This document shows, piece after piece, positions 24,667 to 32,508 of a stretch of DNA of 38,127 nucleotides (its first letter is position 1; every line of letters begins with the position of its first letter). A program made the position numbers and the translations under genes. The stretch comes from Anaerolineae bacterium (GTDB lineage Bacteria > Chloroflexota > Anaerolineae > Aggregatilineales > Phototrophicaceae): contig JAJDUC010000023.1 of assembly GCA_022826865.1 (NCBI GenBank), forward strand, positions 1 through 38,127, written 5' to 3'. The notes below the pieces were generated by a model. It worked only from the letters and a program-made list of their open reading frames with translations, had not been told where the DNA came from and searched no databases.

Positions 24667-25086
24667 ATGAATACAGACGATATGAGAAGGGGAGTCATAC
24701 CCGGCGTCATCGCCGGTTACATTTTCCTTGCCTATATGGGCGGGGGAATGCAAGACATGGTTGGGGGGATGATAGGCGCGGACGCGTTCATCGGCTTTAT
24801 CCTCCATATCATTATCAGCATTGTGATCGGCGCGTTGTATACTGGCATCTTCGTGCAGTACGTGAACCTGGGCAATCCATTGGTCAATATCGTCGTGGGC
24901 GGATTGATTTATGGATTAATCTGGTGGATCATCGGCGGCAACATAATTATGCCGGCGGTCAGTGGTGGCGATGTGCTGCAGCTTTCTATCGGACCTAGCT
25001 TCTATGGCCATATCATATTTGGCCACGCGCTCGCCTTTATTGTCGTGCTGCGTGACGCGGCCATGGGTATGGGCGGCGACGAATAA
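24667..25086 (+). CDS. Small four-helix membrane protein of unknown function
   Basis: This 139-residue protein consists almost entirely of four hydrophobic segments (~10-28, ~42-63, ~70-95, ~106-130) joined by short loops, with glycine-rich stretches and a GLIYGLIWWIIGG segment followed by NIIMPAVSGGD. Two His residues, in FYGHIIFGHALAF, lie in the last helix. It resembles small Chloroflexota and other bacterial membrane proteins annotated only as hypothetical; I do not recognise a function. It is monocistronic, with its own good promoter, a strong Shine-Dalgarno and a terminator, which suggests substantial and independent expression. The gene is real on codon and signal evidence; the role is unknown. 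Confidence 0.85.
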   Translation: MNTDDMRRGVIPGVIAGYIFLAYMGGGMQDMVGGMIGADAFIGFILHIIISIVIGALYTGIFVQYVNLGNPLVNIVVGGLIYGLIWWIIGGNIIMPAVSGGDVLQLSIGPSFYGHIIFGHALAFIVVLRDAAMGMGGDE

Positions 25087-25117
25087 GCGCCGCATTAAAA
25101 CGCTAAGGAATGCCGAC

Positions 25118-25157
25118 CGAGGCCGGCGCTGCAAAAGCGACGGCCTCGCTTTCATTT
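25118..25157 (+). terminator. Likely rho-independent terminator
   Basis: CGAGGCCG (25118-25125) pairs with CGGCCTCG (25141-25148). An inner stem, CGCT (25127-25130) with AGCG (25136-25139), continues it after one G-A mismatch. CTTTCATTT follows. The T-run is interrupted but the stem is strong; it lies 32 bases after the stop of the small membrane protein. Confidence 0.75.
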
Positions 25158-25231
25158 AGCGACTTATCAGCTGGATCGCCTGTGAAACGGCGTGATGAAG
25201 CCCCGCGATAGTAACCCTGGTTCAGGCCCTT

Positions 25232-26599
25232 TTAGCTTGCCCGCTTCCAAACATCTCGCGCCAGATTAAACAAAATGGTCTGCTCTTCGCGCTGACCGGC
25301 ATAGCTGACGTCCACGGTCGCAAGCAACTGCGGCGCCCCGTCATCTTTCAGTCGCAGCGCCGTGTTCAGGACCCGGTACTGGATCCCGCGTTGATTCCGG
25401 CTGTAGCGCTCATAGGCGAGCAGGCGAACGGATTCGTCGCCCGTATCGTATAAGGCGAGCCAAAGATCCTGCGCTCCGGCGGCGAGCAATTCCGTTTCAG
25501 CGCGCAATCGCCAGGCGATGAAATCGCGCCAGTCCAATGTATGCACTTCAATCGTTGAATCGACCTGGAGAATGCTTGACATATCGCCCGTGTTTGTAAG
25601 AGCGGATAAGAGCAGCGGCGCTTTGTCGACGCCGTAATGCTCCGTCAGGGATCGAATGAGAGCGCTGTCGCCCGCGATTTGCGTCATGTATTCTCTCAGC
25701 CAGGCGACCGCCGCGCTGCGCAGAAAATAACTGTCGTAGGGATAGGTCGCCTGCAAATTGGGCGCATGGGCTTGGACGATCCGCTCCGCCAGAAGCCCGC
25801 CGACACCCAATCGCAGCGCGCCATCAAGAGGCAAATCGGCGCGGGCGATGCCGAGATATGGCGATCGCAGACGGAGTTGAAACGCGCGCTCGTCCGCCCA
25901 TTCGACTGCCTCGTCGGTGTCAATCACGATATGCGCGGTCAAATCCGGCAGGTTGCCACAGTCGAGCAAGTCGCAGCCGCGCCGGATCCAGCCGGCTGCT
26001 GCCTCCGCCAATTGAGCTGCGAGCCTCTCATCGACAGCGCGATACTTGACCAGAACGCCGTCCGCCTGCAGCTGCCGCTGCTCGCCCCAAAGGGCGAGAT
26101 CCGGCGCCGTATGCCTCCAGCCCCGGCTATCGCGGTGGTAGAACCAGAGTCTGCTGTAGGGCAGGCCGTCAATGTTTTCCTGGACCAGGACGCGCGCGCG
26201 CTCGTCTTCTACAAAGACATCCAGGATGTCGCCGGTCAATTCAATACGGCCGGATGTCTTCATGTCGCCATATTGCTGAAAAAGGGCATTCTGGGCTTGC
26301 AGCCAGGCTTGATCTTCGCTCGCCTGAATCTGCCGGAAGGTTTGGCGATCGCCAATCCTTATCGCTGCGACTTCCGCCTTGACCGTGTCTTGCAGCAGCT
26401 GAGCGACTTCGTTGCGGACATCGATCAGCCTTTGTCTGACGATAAGAGCGCCGAGCGATAGCGCCAGAAGGAAAAGCCCAACCAGGATTTGCAGGCGCAG
26501 CAAGTTGCGCCTTCGGCGCTGTTTGGCCTGCCGATCTTCGCTATCGGATCGGTCAATCTTCTCCGATTCGATGTTCCACTCGAAGCGTATCCGGCTCAT
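25232..26599 (-). CDS. Membrane-anchored protein of unknown function
   Basis: This 455-residue protein has a charged cytoplasmic N-terminus (~1-32), one membrane segment (~33-55, LVGLFLLALSLGALIV) and a ~400-residue domain that should lie outside the membrane. Its middle part (~190-360) recalls peptidase-MA-like gluzincins in its layout: a segment like IVIDTDEAVEW, then helices with SAAVAWLREYM and a late WRDFIAWRL. No HExxH zinc motif is present, so if related it is probably not a peptidase. The early exoplasmic part may act in binding. ATG at 26599 is preferred to TTG at 26602; GAGG lies 6 bases upstream and overlaps the birA stop. It is co-transcribed with birA. I do not recognise the function. 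Confidence 0.8.
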   Translation of the reverse strand: MSRIRFEWNIESEKIDRSDSEDRQAKQRRRRNLLRLQILVGLFLLALSLGALIVRQRLIDVRNEVAQLLQDTVKAEVAAIRIGDRQTFRQIQASEDQAWLQAQNALFQQYGDMKTSGRIELTGDILDVFVEDERARVLVQENIDGLPYSRLWFYHRDSRGWRHTAPDLALWGEQRQLQADGVLVKYRAVDERLAAQLAEAAAGWIRRGCDLLDCGNLPDLTAHIVIDTDEAVEWADERAFQLRLRSPYLGIARADLPLDGALRLGVGGLLAERIVQAHAPNLQATYPYDSYFLRSAAVAWLREYMTQIAGDSALIRSLTEHYGVDKAPLLLSALTNTGDMSSILQVDSTIEVHTLDWRDFIAWRLRAETELLAAGAQDLWLALYDTGDESVRLLAYERYSRNQRGIQYRVLNTALRLKDDGAPQLLATVDVSYAGQREEQTILFNLARDVWKRAS

Positions 26600-26608
26600 C
26601 AAATGCCT

Positions 26609-27355
26609 CTAACCCTCAGCGACTGCGGAAATTGCGCCGGAGCTAATCCGGTGTATCTTCGCGCGCTCGTCTTGCAACAGCAATTCGCCGTCTGCCGTCA
26701 CGTCAAGCGCAATCCCCTTCAGATCGTCTATCTGCACCGGCGATTGCAGCAGATTGAGCCGGGTTCTCCAGGTCGTGAAGACCTCTTCCCCGTCGATCAG
26801 CCGATACCAGTATTCAACACTTTGGAGAAGCAGCGCGGTCAGTTCTGCGCGATCCAAACGCTTGGCAGCGGCATCCTCCAAACTGATCGCCCGGTTCGCC
26901 AGTTCCGTCCCTTGGAATTCCATTCGCACATTTACACCGATCCCGAGGGCGACGCCAACAAGCTCGCCATCTTCCCAGATTGCTTCGGGCAGCACGCCGC
27001 TCAGCTTTTTCCCCTGGACGAGCACATCGTTCGGCCACTTGATGCCAATTTCGCCGCATCCGACTCTTTGCGCCAGGTCAAATACGCTCAAGGCGCCTAT
27101 CATGTTGACACGCGGCAGATAACGCGCCGGCGGGCGCAAGATGACGGTGAGCGCCAGAGCGCGACCTAGCGGCGTATGCCAAACTCGTCCTTTGCGTCCC
27201 CGTCCATGCCGCTGCTCATCGGCGATGACGCTGGCCAACTCCGGCGCGCCTGCCATGAGCCAGGATTTGGCAATATCATTGGTGCTGGCCACGCTTTCGA
27301 AGTACCGAAACGGACGTGACATTTGCTGTCTTAAGGATTCTTCACTAAGGCTCAT
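26609..27355 (-). CDS. birA: Biotin--[acetyl-CoA-carboxylase] ligase, catalytic type without HTH
   Basis: This 248-residue enzyme makes biotinyl-AMP and transfers biotin to a lysine of carboxylase carrier proteins. Seen motifs are SVASTNDIAK near the N-terminus, the biotinyl-AMP loop GRGRKGR (51-57), KWPNDVLV (106-113), GKKLSGVLPE with the conserved Lys117, and GIGVNVR (139-145). There is no N-terminal helix-turn-helix, so unlike E. coli BirA it should not repress biotin genes directly. ATG at 27355 follows AGAGG. The next gene starts 9 bases after its stop. A divergent HIT gene shares the upstream region. Confidence 0.95.
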   Translation of the reverse strand: MSLSEESLRQQMSRPFRYFESVASTNDIAKSWLMAGAPELASVIADEQRHGRGRKGRVWHTPLGRALALTVILRPPARYLPRVNMIGALSVFDLAQRVGCGEIGIKWPNDVLVQGKKLSGVLPEAIWEDGELVGVALGIGVNVRMEFQGTELANRAISLEDAAAKRLDRAELTALLLQSVEYWYRLIDGEEVFTTWRTRLNLLQSPVQIDDLKGIALDVTADGELLLQDERAKIHRISSGAISAVAEG

Positions 27356-27385
27356 GGCGCCTCTTCTGTAACCTTGGTTCTTCGC

Positions 27386-27394
27386 ATTGTATCA
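27386..27394 (-). promoter_or_regulatory. birA: Extended -10 promoter candidate for birA
   Basis: On the minus strand TGATACAAT fits TGnTATAAT with one mismatch, 31 bases before the birA ATG. Its -10 bases coincide with the -35 hexamer of the divergent HIT gene promoter, so the two polymerase sites overlap. Confidence 0.55.
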
Positions 27395-27416
27395 GACTCG
27401 CTTGCGCCGCTAGAAT
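27387..27416 (+). promoter_or_regulatory. Promoter candidate for the HIT gene
   Basis: TTGTAT (27387-27392), an 18-base spacer and TAGAAT (27411-27416). The expected start near 27423 gives a leader of ~50 bases before the TTG start at 27474. Confidence 0.55.
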
Positions 27417-27463
27417 AGATGGGCTGATTCATTTGTGGGCGCGGGCCGCGCCAATACCGCATT

Positions 27464-27468
27464 GGAGG
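27464..27468 (+). promoter_or_regulatory. Ribosome binding site supporting a TTG start
   Basis: GGAGG lies 5 bases before TTG at 27474. The upstream in-frame GTG at 27435 has no such site. Confidence 0.7.
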
Positions 27469-27473
27469 CGCTA

Positions 27474-27974
27474 TTGCGTCAACTATGGACGCCCTGGCGA
27501 ATGGAATACATCCAAGGCAAAGCTCGAGCGGACAGTTCCTGCCTCTTCTGTTCCCTGGCGAATGCCGAACTTGGCGCGGACGGCGAACATATTATTGCTA
27601 AATCAACCCATTGTTTTGCTTTGCTCAATCGCTATCCCTATACCTATGGACACTGCATGGTCGCGCCCATCAGTCATTTGTCGTCGCCTGAGGACATGAC
27701 GAGCGCCTCATTGACAGACCTTATGACGATGGTCAACCGGCTTATGCGCGTCCTGCGCGAAATTGCCGAGCCACAGGGATTCAACATCGGCGCGAACATC
27801 GGCGCGGCCGCTGGCGCCGGTATCGCCTCTCATTATCACTTTCATGTTGTGCCGCGCTGGTCCGGCGATGCGAACTTCCTGGCGACAATCGGCGAAACGC
27901 AGACGATCGCGGATACGTTGCCCGGCATTGCCGGAAAAATGCGCGCAGCCTGGGCGGACTTCATTGACGACTGA
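27474..27974 (+). CDS. HIT-family nucleotide hydrolase/transferase (AP4A-type, with CxxC)
   Basis: This 166-residue histidine-triad protein acts on nucleotide phosphates such as Ap4A, ADP or nucleotidyl conjugates. The triad is HYHFHVV (H120, H122, H124), with H122 as the expected nucleophile. LWTPWRMEYI near the start and CLFC (C23, C26) are typical of the bacterial HIT subgroup with a zinc-binding CxxC. RYPYTYGHCMVAPISH (~53-68) carries the conserved core strand and His. TTG at 27474 is chosen because GGAGG lies 5 bases upstream and the resulting N-terminus begins right at the conserved WTPWR block; a GTG at 27435 would add 13 residues. It is divergent from birA and ends 11 bases before the oppositely oriented 846-aa gene. 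Confidence 0.93.
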   Translation: MRQLWTPWRMEYIQGKARADSSCLFCSLANAELGADGEHIIAKSTHCFALLNRYPYTYGHCMVAPISHLSSPEDMTSASLTDLMTMVNRLMRVLREIAEPQGFNIGANIGAAAGAGIASHYHFHVVPRWSGDANFLATIGETQTIADTLPGIAGKMRAAWADFIDD

Positions 27975-27985
27975 ATCTTGGCGGG

Positions 27986-30526
27986 TCAAAAATTTTCGAT
28001 GCCCTGCGCTGATTTGAAGGGTCCCGGCGGCGCTGCAATCTCAGTTTTCAGCGCCGCGCCGTCATCGCCTTCGGATGTCGGCGCGGGACTTGGCGTGAGA
28101 GCGAGAACTTCGCTGGCGGTATCCCAATCAAGTGTATAAGCATCGAAAATCTGTTCAGTTTCTTCCTGCGTTTCTTCGTCGACGCTGATCAAACGGTACT
28201 CGGCTTTGGGGAAGCTTAGCCCGTCGTAGACATACAAGCCGACCATGACCTTGTAGTCGAGCATATCGAACTCGGGCGCAAGGCGATGAAAAGTTGAATA
28301 AGATTCGCCCCAGCGCCAGTATTTTGTGGGCAATCGCGGCGAATCGTCCGCTTGTATGACAATCTCGTCGTTATCGTCCAGGACGTGGACAAATACGGTG
28401 TAATTCTCTTCCGGAACCACTTCCGTCTTCCAGTTCAAAACGATTTCATTAAGTTCGAGGTCCAGTTTGAAGCCTTCGAGCCGGATGGCCTCATCGAAGA
28501 CGGGCTGCGCATCGGCTGCGATCTCGTTGAAGCCGGTGATGGCGGTCTGATACCGCACGGTGACAACCGCGCCCACGTCAAGCAAAACCGGCTCAATGAG
28601 ACGGCCCTCGGCATCGGTCGCGGCGATTCCGTCCGCAGTGCTACCTTCTGTCCATTCGACCCGAAGATTGAAGGGATAACGACCGTAGGCCGCTTGATTG
28701 ATGTCAATGAGATACATGTCCGGGTAGACAGCGCCGCTTAACCAGTCGGATGTGCGCAGGCTGCCGGCGCCGGGATAGGTCACATAATTTCCGATTGCAT
28801 GCCCGTTGTCGTCGACCAGCGTCAAGGCGATGCTGTTGTCTTCAACGGATTGTTGGAGCACGCGCCAGTACAGCGTCAGGCGCACCCGATCGCCCGTTGT
28901 ATAACGCCGATCGACATGCTCATAGGCGACGAGCGCGACATCGCCGTACTCGGCGTAAACTTCGCGCGCGCTCGAAGGAATTTCAGCCAGCGGCTGAGGC
29001 GCGTGGTATTGGCCGGCAATGACGGTGAACGGGGCGGCAAGCGCCACAATTCCCAACAGCCGCAGTTGCCAGAGCATCGTGTCGTTTAATAGTTCTTTGG
29101 GAACGGCGTCCCCCGCCCGCACGAATTCCAGGTTGGGCGGGCGCAGCGAGAATACAATCCACCAAACGATCTCCACTAAGCCGACAGCCATTAGCGGACT
29201 CACAACGGCGATCAAGGGGAAAAGAATGCGCCCTTCCACCACTTCTACCTGTGTGCTCCAGTAAATGACGCCCAGCAAGAGCAGCGGCAGGGCGCCGATC
29301 ATCGTCGTCAGATGCGTCAGTTCGTAGCGCGCGTAGGCGAAATCGCTGATCGCCAGCAACTGCAGCGCCAGAAAGATCAAGCCAATGACGCTCAGGAAGG
29401 TCATCAAGTCCAGCGCAACGTAGAATATCCCGGCGAGCTGAATGTTAAGCGCCCCGAAAAGGCCCCAATACGACATACGGAATTGCTGGAACCCGGCCAG
29501 GACATCGGCCAGGCTGACATTCATGCCCCTTGGTCCGGCGATATTGGCCATGATGGCCAAACCCAGGGCGTCGCCGTACAAGTGGATATTGCGCGCGTGC
29601 CACCAGCCGTTGATGAGCAGCCAGCACAGCGCAAGCAAGACGAAAAAGGCCGCCAGGCCAGGGCGATTCCCGGTTTTGCGGTAGGCAAGAAGGGGAACGC
29701 CAAGCAGCGGCGGCAGCAGAACCAGCGAAGTCAGCTTGGTCAAACAAGTCAAAGCGAAGAGCAGGGCAATCGCCATGGAAACGCGCAGCGAGAAGCCGTC
29801 GCGCAATGTCCGCAGCAGAAGCCAAATGAGCGCGCCGTTGATGACCATCGCCAAGCTGTCGTTGCTCACTGAAGCGCTGACGAAGATAAACATCGGGTTG
29901 AGCCCGGTGATAGCGGCCGCGACAAAGGCGACCGTTGGCCGCTGCGGCGCGATCAATTGCCCAATCTTGAATACAAATACGATCGTGCCGGCGCCCATCC
30001 CCAAGCCTGCGAGGCGCAGTACATAGACCGCTAGCCCGGCGCCCCCGAATGAGGCGGCAGAGCTAGTGTGGATGATGAGATTCTTGTTGCCGAAAGAATC
30101 GGGCTGGCCTGCTTTGACATGCGGGTTCAGCTGTCCCATGTCATCGGCGTCGTCGATGCCGAAGGGCAGGGTCAGAATGGTCATCAGCGCATAATACAGG
30201 GGCGGCTGGCTGCCATGTTGCTGATAGATGGTGTCTTTGCCGTCAAAGACTTGCTCGGGCAGGCTGGCGCTTTGACGCAAATGACGAATCACGCCGAAGT
30301 GCCATATTTCGTCATTCGCTTCAAAGACTGGCGTCGCAAAGAGGTATGCGGCGCCAAAGAAGGCATAAAACAGCAAGACCCACTGCAGTTGACTGAGCGG
30401 TATATCAAGCGCATTTGCCCAGCGCCAGGCGCGCAGTACAACGGCAAACAGCCCCTCGAGTCCAGTGCGCGATTGCCTGATCAGAGGCAGGAACTGCCGC
30501 AGCAGCGCTGCGAATCTTCTACGCAT
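27986..30526 (-). CDS. GT-C-like membrane protein with two exoplasmic beta-sandwich repeats
   Basis: This 846-residue protein has a polytopic membrane part (~45-520). ATPVFEANDEIWHF (D72, E73) follows the first membrane segment and QHGSQPPLYYAL comes next, the pattern of PMT-like or DUF2142-like proteins. The C-terminal part has two related beta-rich domains at ~530-630 and ~681-782. They share phrases such as VRLTLYW or IVLNWK, then TVFVHVLDD, a D-x-P-x-x-P segment and a late VGLYVYD. Such domains recur at the C-termini of Chloroflexota surface glycosyltransferases and probably lie outside the membrane. The gene stands alone on the minus strand. A TATACT -10-like word at ~30585-30590 lies upstream but lacks a good -35. 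Activity and substrate are unknown. Confidence 0.8.
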   Translation of the reverse strand: MRRRFAALLRQFLPLIRQSRTGLEGLFAVVLRAWRWANALDIPLSQLQWVLLFYAFFGAAYLFATPVFEANDEIWHFGVIRHLRQSASLPEQVFDGKDTIYQQHGSQPPLYYALMTILTLPFGIDDADDMGQLNPHVKAGQPDSFGNKNLIIHTSSAASFGGAGLAVYVLRLAGLGMGAGTIVFVFKIGQLIAPQRPTVAFVAAAITGLNPMFIFVSASVSNDSLAMVINGALIWLLLRTLRDGFSLRVSMAIALLFALTCLTKLTSLVLLPPLLGVPLLAYRKTGNRPGLAAFFVLLALCWLLINGWWHARNIHLYGDALGLAIMANIAGPRGMNVSLADVLAGFQQFRMSYWGLFGALNIQLAGIFYVALDLMTFLSVIGLIFLALQLLAISDFAYARYELTHLTTMIGALPLLLLGVIYWSTQVEVVEGRILFPLIAVVSPLMAVGLVEIVWWIVFSLRPPNLEFVRAGDAVPKELLNDTMLWQLRLLGIVALAAPFTVIAGQYHAPQPLAEIPSSAREVYAEYGDVALVAYEHVDRRYTTGDRVRLTLYWRVLQQSVEDNSIALTLVDDNGHAIGNYVTYPGAGSLRTSDWLSGAVYPDMYLIDINQAAYGRYPFNLRVEWTEGSTADGIAATDAEGRLIEPVLLDVGAVVTVRYQTAITGFNEIAADAQPVFDEAIRLEGFKLDLELNEIVLNWKTEVVPEENYTVFVHVLDDNDEIVIQADDSPRLPTKYWRWGESYSTFHRLAPEFDMLDYKVMVGLYVYDGLSFPKAEYRLISVDEETQEETEQIFDAYTLDWDTASEVLALTPSPAPTSEGDDGAALKTEIAAPPGPFKSAQGIENF

Positions 30527-30686
30527 CGTTGGAATCGGCTCCCCGTGCCCGCGCGATTATTGAACAACTCCACTTATGACGTCAGTATAATGCCAAGCGA
30601 TTGCTGGCGAAAACTGAGTGGCAATTGCCCAGATCTCCTGCGGATGAAACATCCGCCGTGACTCACTATTTCAACTGCCACTGCAA

Positions 30687-32507
30687 TCAGCCCCCGGCCG
30701 CCGCGAACATTTTCTTGGAGCCTTCGACATATGTCATAGACTGATGGCGGAAATAGGCATTGTACAACTCGGCATAATGCCCGCCGCTGCCCAGCAACTG
30801 CCTGTGATTTCCCTCCTCGATAATTTCGCCATCCCGCAGCGCGATGATGCGGTCGGCGCTGCGAACGGTGCTCAGCCGATGCGCGATAAGGATCGATGTC
30901 GAACGGGACAGGATGAGCTCGATCGCCTCCTGGATCTGGGCTTCCGTGAAGGGATCTATGCTGGCCGTCGCTTCGTCCAGGATGAAGATGGAAGGCTGCT
31001 GCGCCAGAACGCGCAAGAGGCTGACCAATTGGCGCTGCCCGACGCTGAGGCGCGCGCCGCGCTCGCCAACATCCGTCTCCAGCCCATCGGACAAGCTCTC
31101 CAGCCAGTCGCCGTTGCCAATGCTCATGGCGATACGCTGGATTTCCGAGATACTCGCGCGTGGATTGCCGTATCGGATATTTTCCAGGATTGTGCCGCTG
31201 AAGAGGAAGGGCTGCTGCGGCACGATGCCCAAGCCGGCGCGGTACGCTTTCAGGTCGAGCGTCCTGATGTCGGTTTCGTCGATGCTGATGCTGCCCGCCT
31301 GAAATTCGTAGTAGCGCGTGATGAGCTTGGCAATTGTGCTTTTGCCGGCGCCTGTATGCCCAACAAAAGCGACGTTTTCGCCCGGCTTGATATCGAGGCT
31401 GAAATCGCGGAGGATTGGCTCGCCTCGATCGTATTCAAAGGCGACGTTCTCAAACTGAATCCGTCCGCGCAGGCCCGGCAGACGCCGGCTGCCGATCTGC
31501 GTCACGGTATTTTCAGCGTCGATCAGCGCGAAGATGCGCTCGGCCGCGCTCAAACCCTGCTGGAATTGACTCCAAAACGACGCCAGATTCATAAAAGGGA
31601 ACCAGAATCGATCGACGCCTTGAATGAAAAGATACCAGGCGCCGGCGCTGATGGCGCCCGCGAGGACGGATTGGGATCCGGTCCAGACGACAATTGCCAA
31701 GGCGATGGCGGAAAGAACGCCCATGGTCGGAAAGACCAGCGACATAATGAATCCACGCCGCAGGTTAATCTTGTAACTTAAGATATTGACCGTTGAAAAC
31801 TCATTATAGATCATCGCTTCCTGGCGGAAATTCTTGGCTACGCTGATGCCGGTTACGCTCTCCTGGATGTTGTCGTTGACCACCGCCATCGCCCGCGCCC
31901 CTTGCCGCGTGACAATGCGCGCGACATATCGGAATGTCAGCGAGGCGACGACCACCAGCGGCATCGTCAAAAGCAAGACGACCGTCAACTCCGGTGAATA
32001 GCTGAGCAAAGCGGCGAAGAGGATGCTCACGGAGAGAAACTGCGACACAACCTCGCTGCCGAGCAGCATCACATCTCCGAATTCCTGCGTGTCGCTTGTG
32101 ACGCGGCTGATTATCGTGCCGGACTTGTGCCTGTCGTAGAAAGCCAGGTCGCGCTCCACCGCGGCTTTGAAGGCGTCTTTGCGCATCTGGGCGACGATCT
32201 GGCCGATCACGACGACCGTGCAGCGCCGGCGCCCATAGTTGCAGATGTATTCACATGCGGCCATGACAAAGAGCATGATAAAGGCGAATTCAAGCAGGTC
32301 TCCGCCTTCGACTAACTGGTCGACCGCCGTACTGATGAATACCGGCCTGAAGGCGCGCGCCAGGCCAACAACCAGGAAACCCAGCAGCCCCAATACTACC
32401 GGACGCCTGTGCTCGGCAAGATAATCGCCGATGCGCTTAAACAGTTGGAAATCCGAGTATTGCCTGTCGTATTTGTCGCCTTGCAAGCCACCGAATATCG
32501 CCGCCAC
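30687..32507 (-). CDS. ABC exporter half-transporter, catalytically intact partner with LSVGQ signature
   Basis: This 606-residue protein fuses a six-helix exporter membrane domain (~20-340) to an ATPase domain. Visible motifs are Walker A GHTGAGKST (383-391), the Q-loop in VPQQPFLF (Q431), the signature LSVGQ (487-491), Walker B IFILDEA with the catalytic Glu512, and the H-loop IAHRL (H543). The signature deviates from LSGGQ while Walker B is complete, the complement of the partner gene. GTG at 32507 is chosen: GGGAGG (32518-32513) sits 5 bases upstream and GTG follows the stop of the partner gene by one base, so translation is coupled. A longer ATG frame to 32621 would overlap the partner by 113 bases. 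Substrate unknown; lipid, glycolipid or drug export are all possible. Confidence 0.93.
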   Translation of the reverse strand: MAAIFGGLQGDKYDRQYSDFQLFKRIGDYLAEHRRPVVLGLLGFLVVGLARAFRPVFISTAVDQLVEGGDLLEFAFIMLFVMAACEYICNYGRRRCTVVVIGQIVAQMRKDAFKAAVERDLAFYDRHKSGTIISRVTSDTQEFGDVMLLGSEVVSQFLSVSILFAALLSYSPELTVVLLLTMPLVVVASLTFRYVARIVTRQGARAMAVVNDNIQESVTGISVAKNFRQEAMIYNEFSTVNILSYKINLRRGFIMSLVFPTMGVLSAIALAIVVWTGSQSVLAGAISAGAWYLFIQGVDRFWFPFMNLASFWSQFQQGLSAAERIFALIDAENTVTQIGSRRLPGLRGRIQFENVAFEYDRGEPILRDFSLDIKPGENVAFVGHTGAGKSTIAKLITRYYEFQAGSISIDETDIRTLDLKAYRAGLGIVPQQPFLFSGTILENIRYGNPRASISEIQRIAMSIGNGDWLESLSDGLETDVGERGARLSVGQRQLVSLLRVLAQQPSIFILDEATASIDPFTEAQIQEAIELILSRSTSILIAHRLSTVRSADRIIALRDGEIIEEGNHRQLLGSGGHYAELYNAYFRHQSMTYVEGSKKMFAAAGG

Positions 32508-32508
32508 A

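Noticed and set aside
25637..26461. Plus-strand reading frame of 274 codons
   Set aside because: Antisense to the anchored protein downstream of birA, without start signals or recognisable motifs. The minus-strand gene has a ribosome site and an N-terminal membrane anchor.
30577..30590. TGACGTCA palindrome next to TATAAT/TATACT upstream of the 846-aa gene
   Set aside because: An 8-base palindrome is expected by chance, and no matching -35 was found on either strand.
30640..30656. GCGGATG/CATCCGC hairpin as terminator after the ABC genes
   Set aside because: A 7-bp stem with no T-run in the minus direction; too weak to call.
30744..31781. Long plus-strand reading frame of 345 codons
   Set aside because: It lies wholly antisense to the ABC exporter gene, whose ATPase motifs are intact, and shows no recognisable domain.
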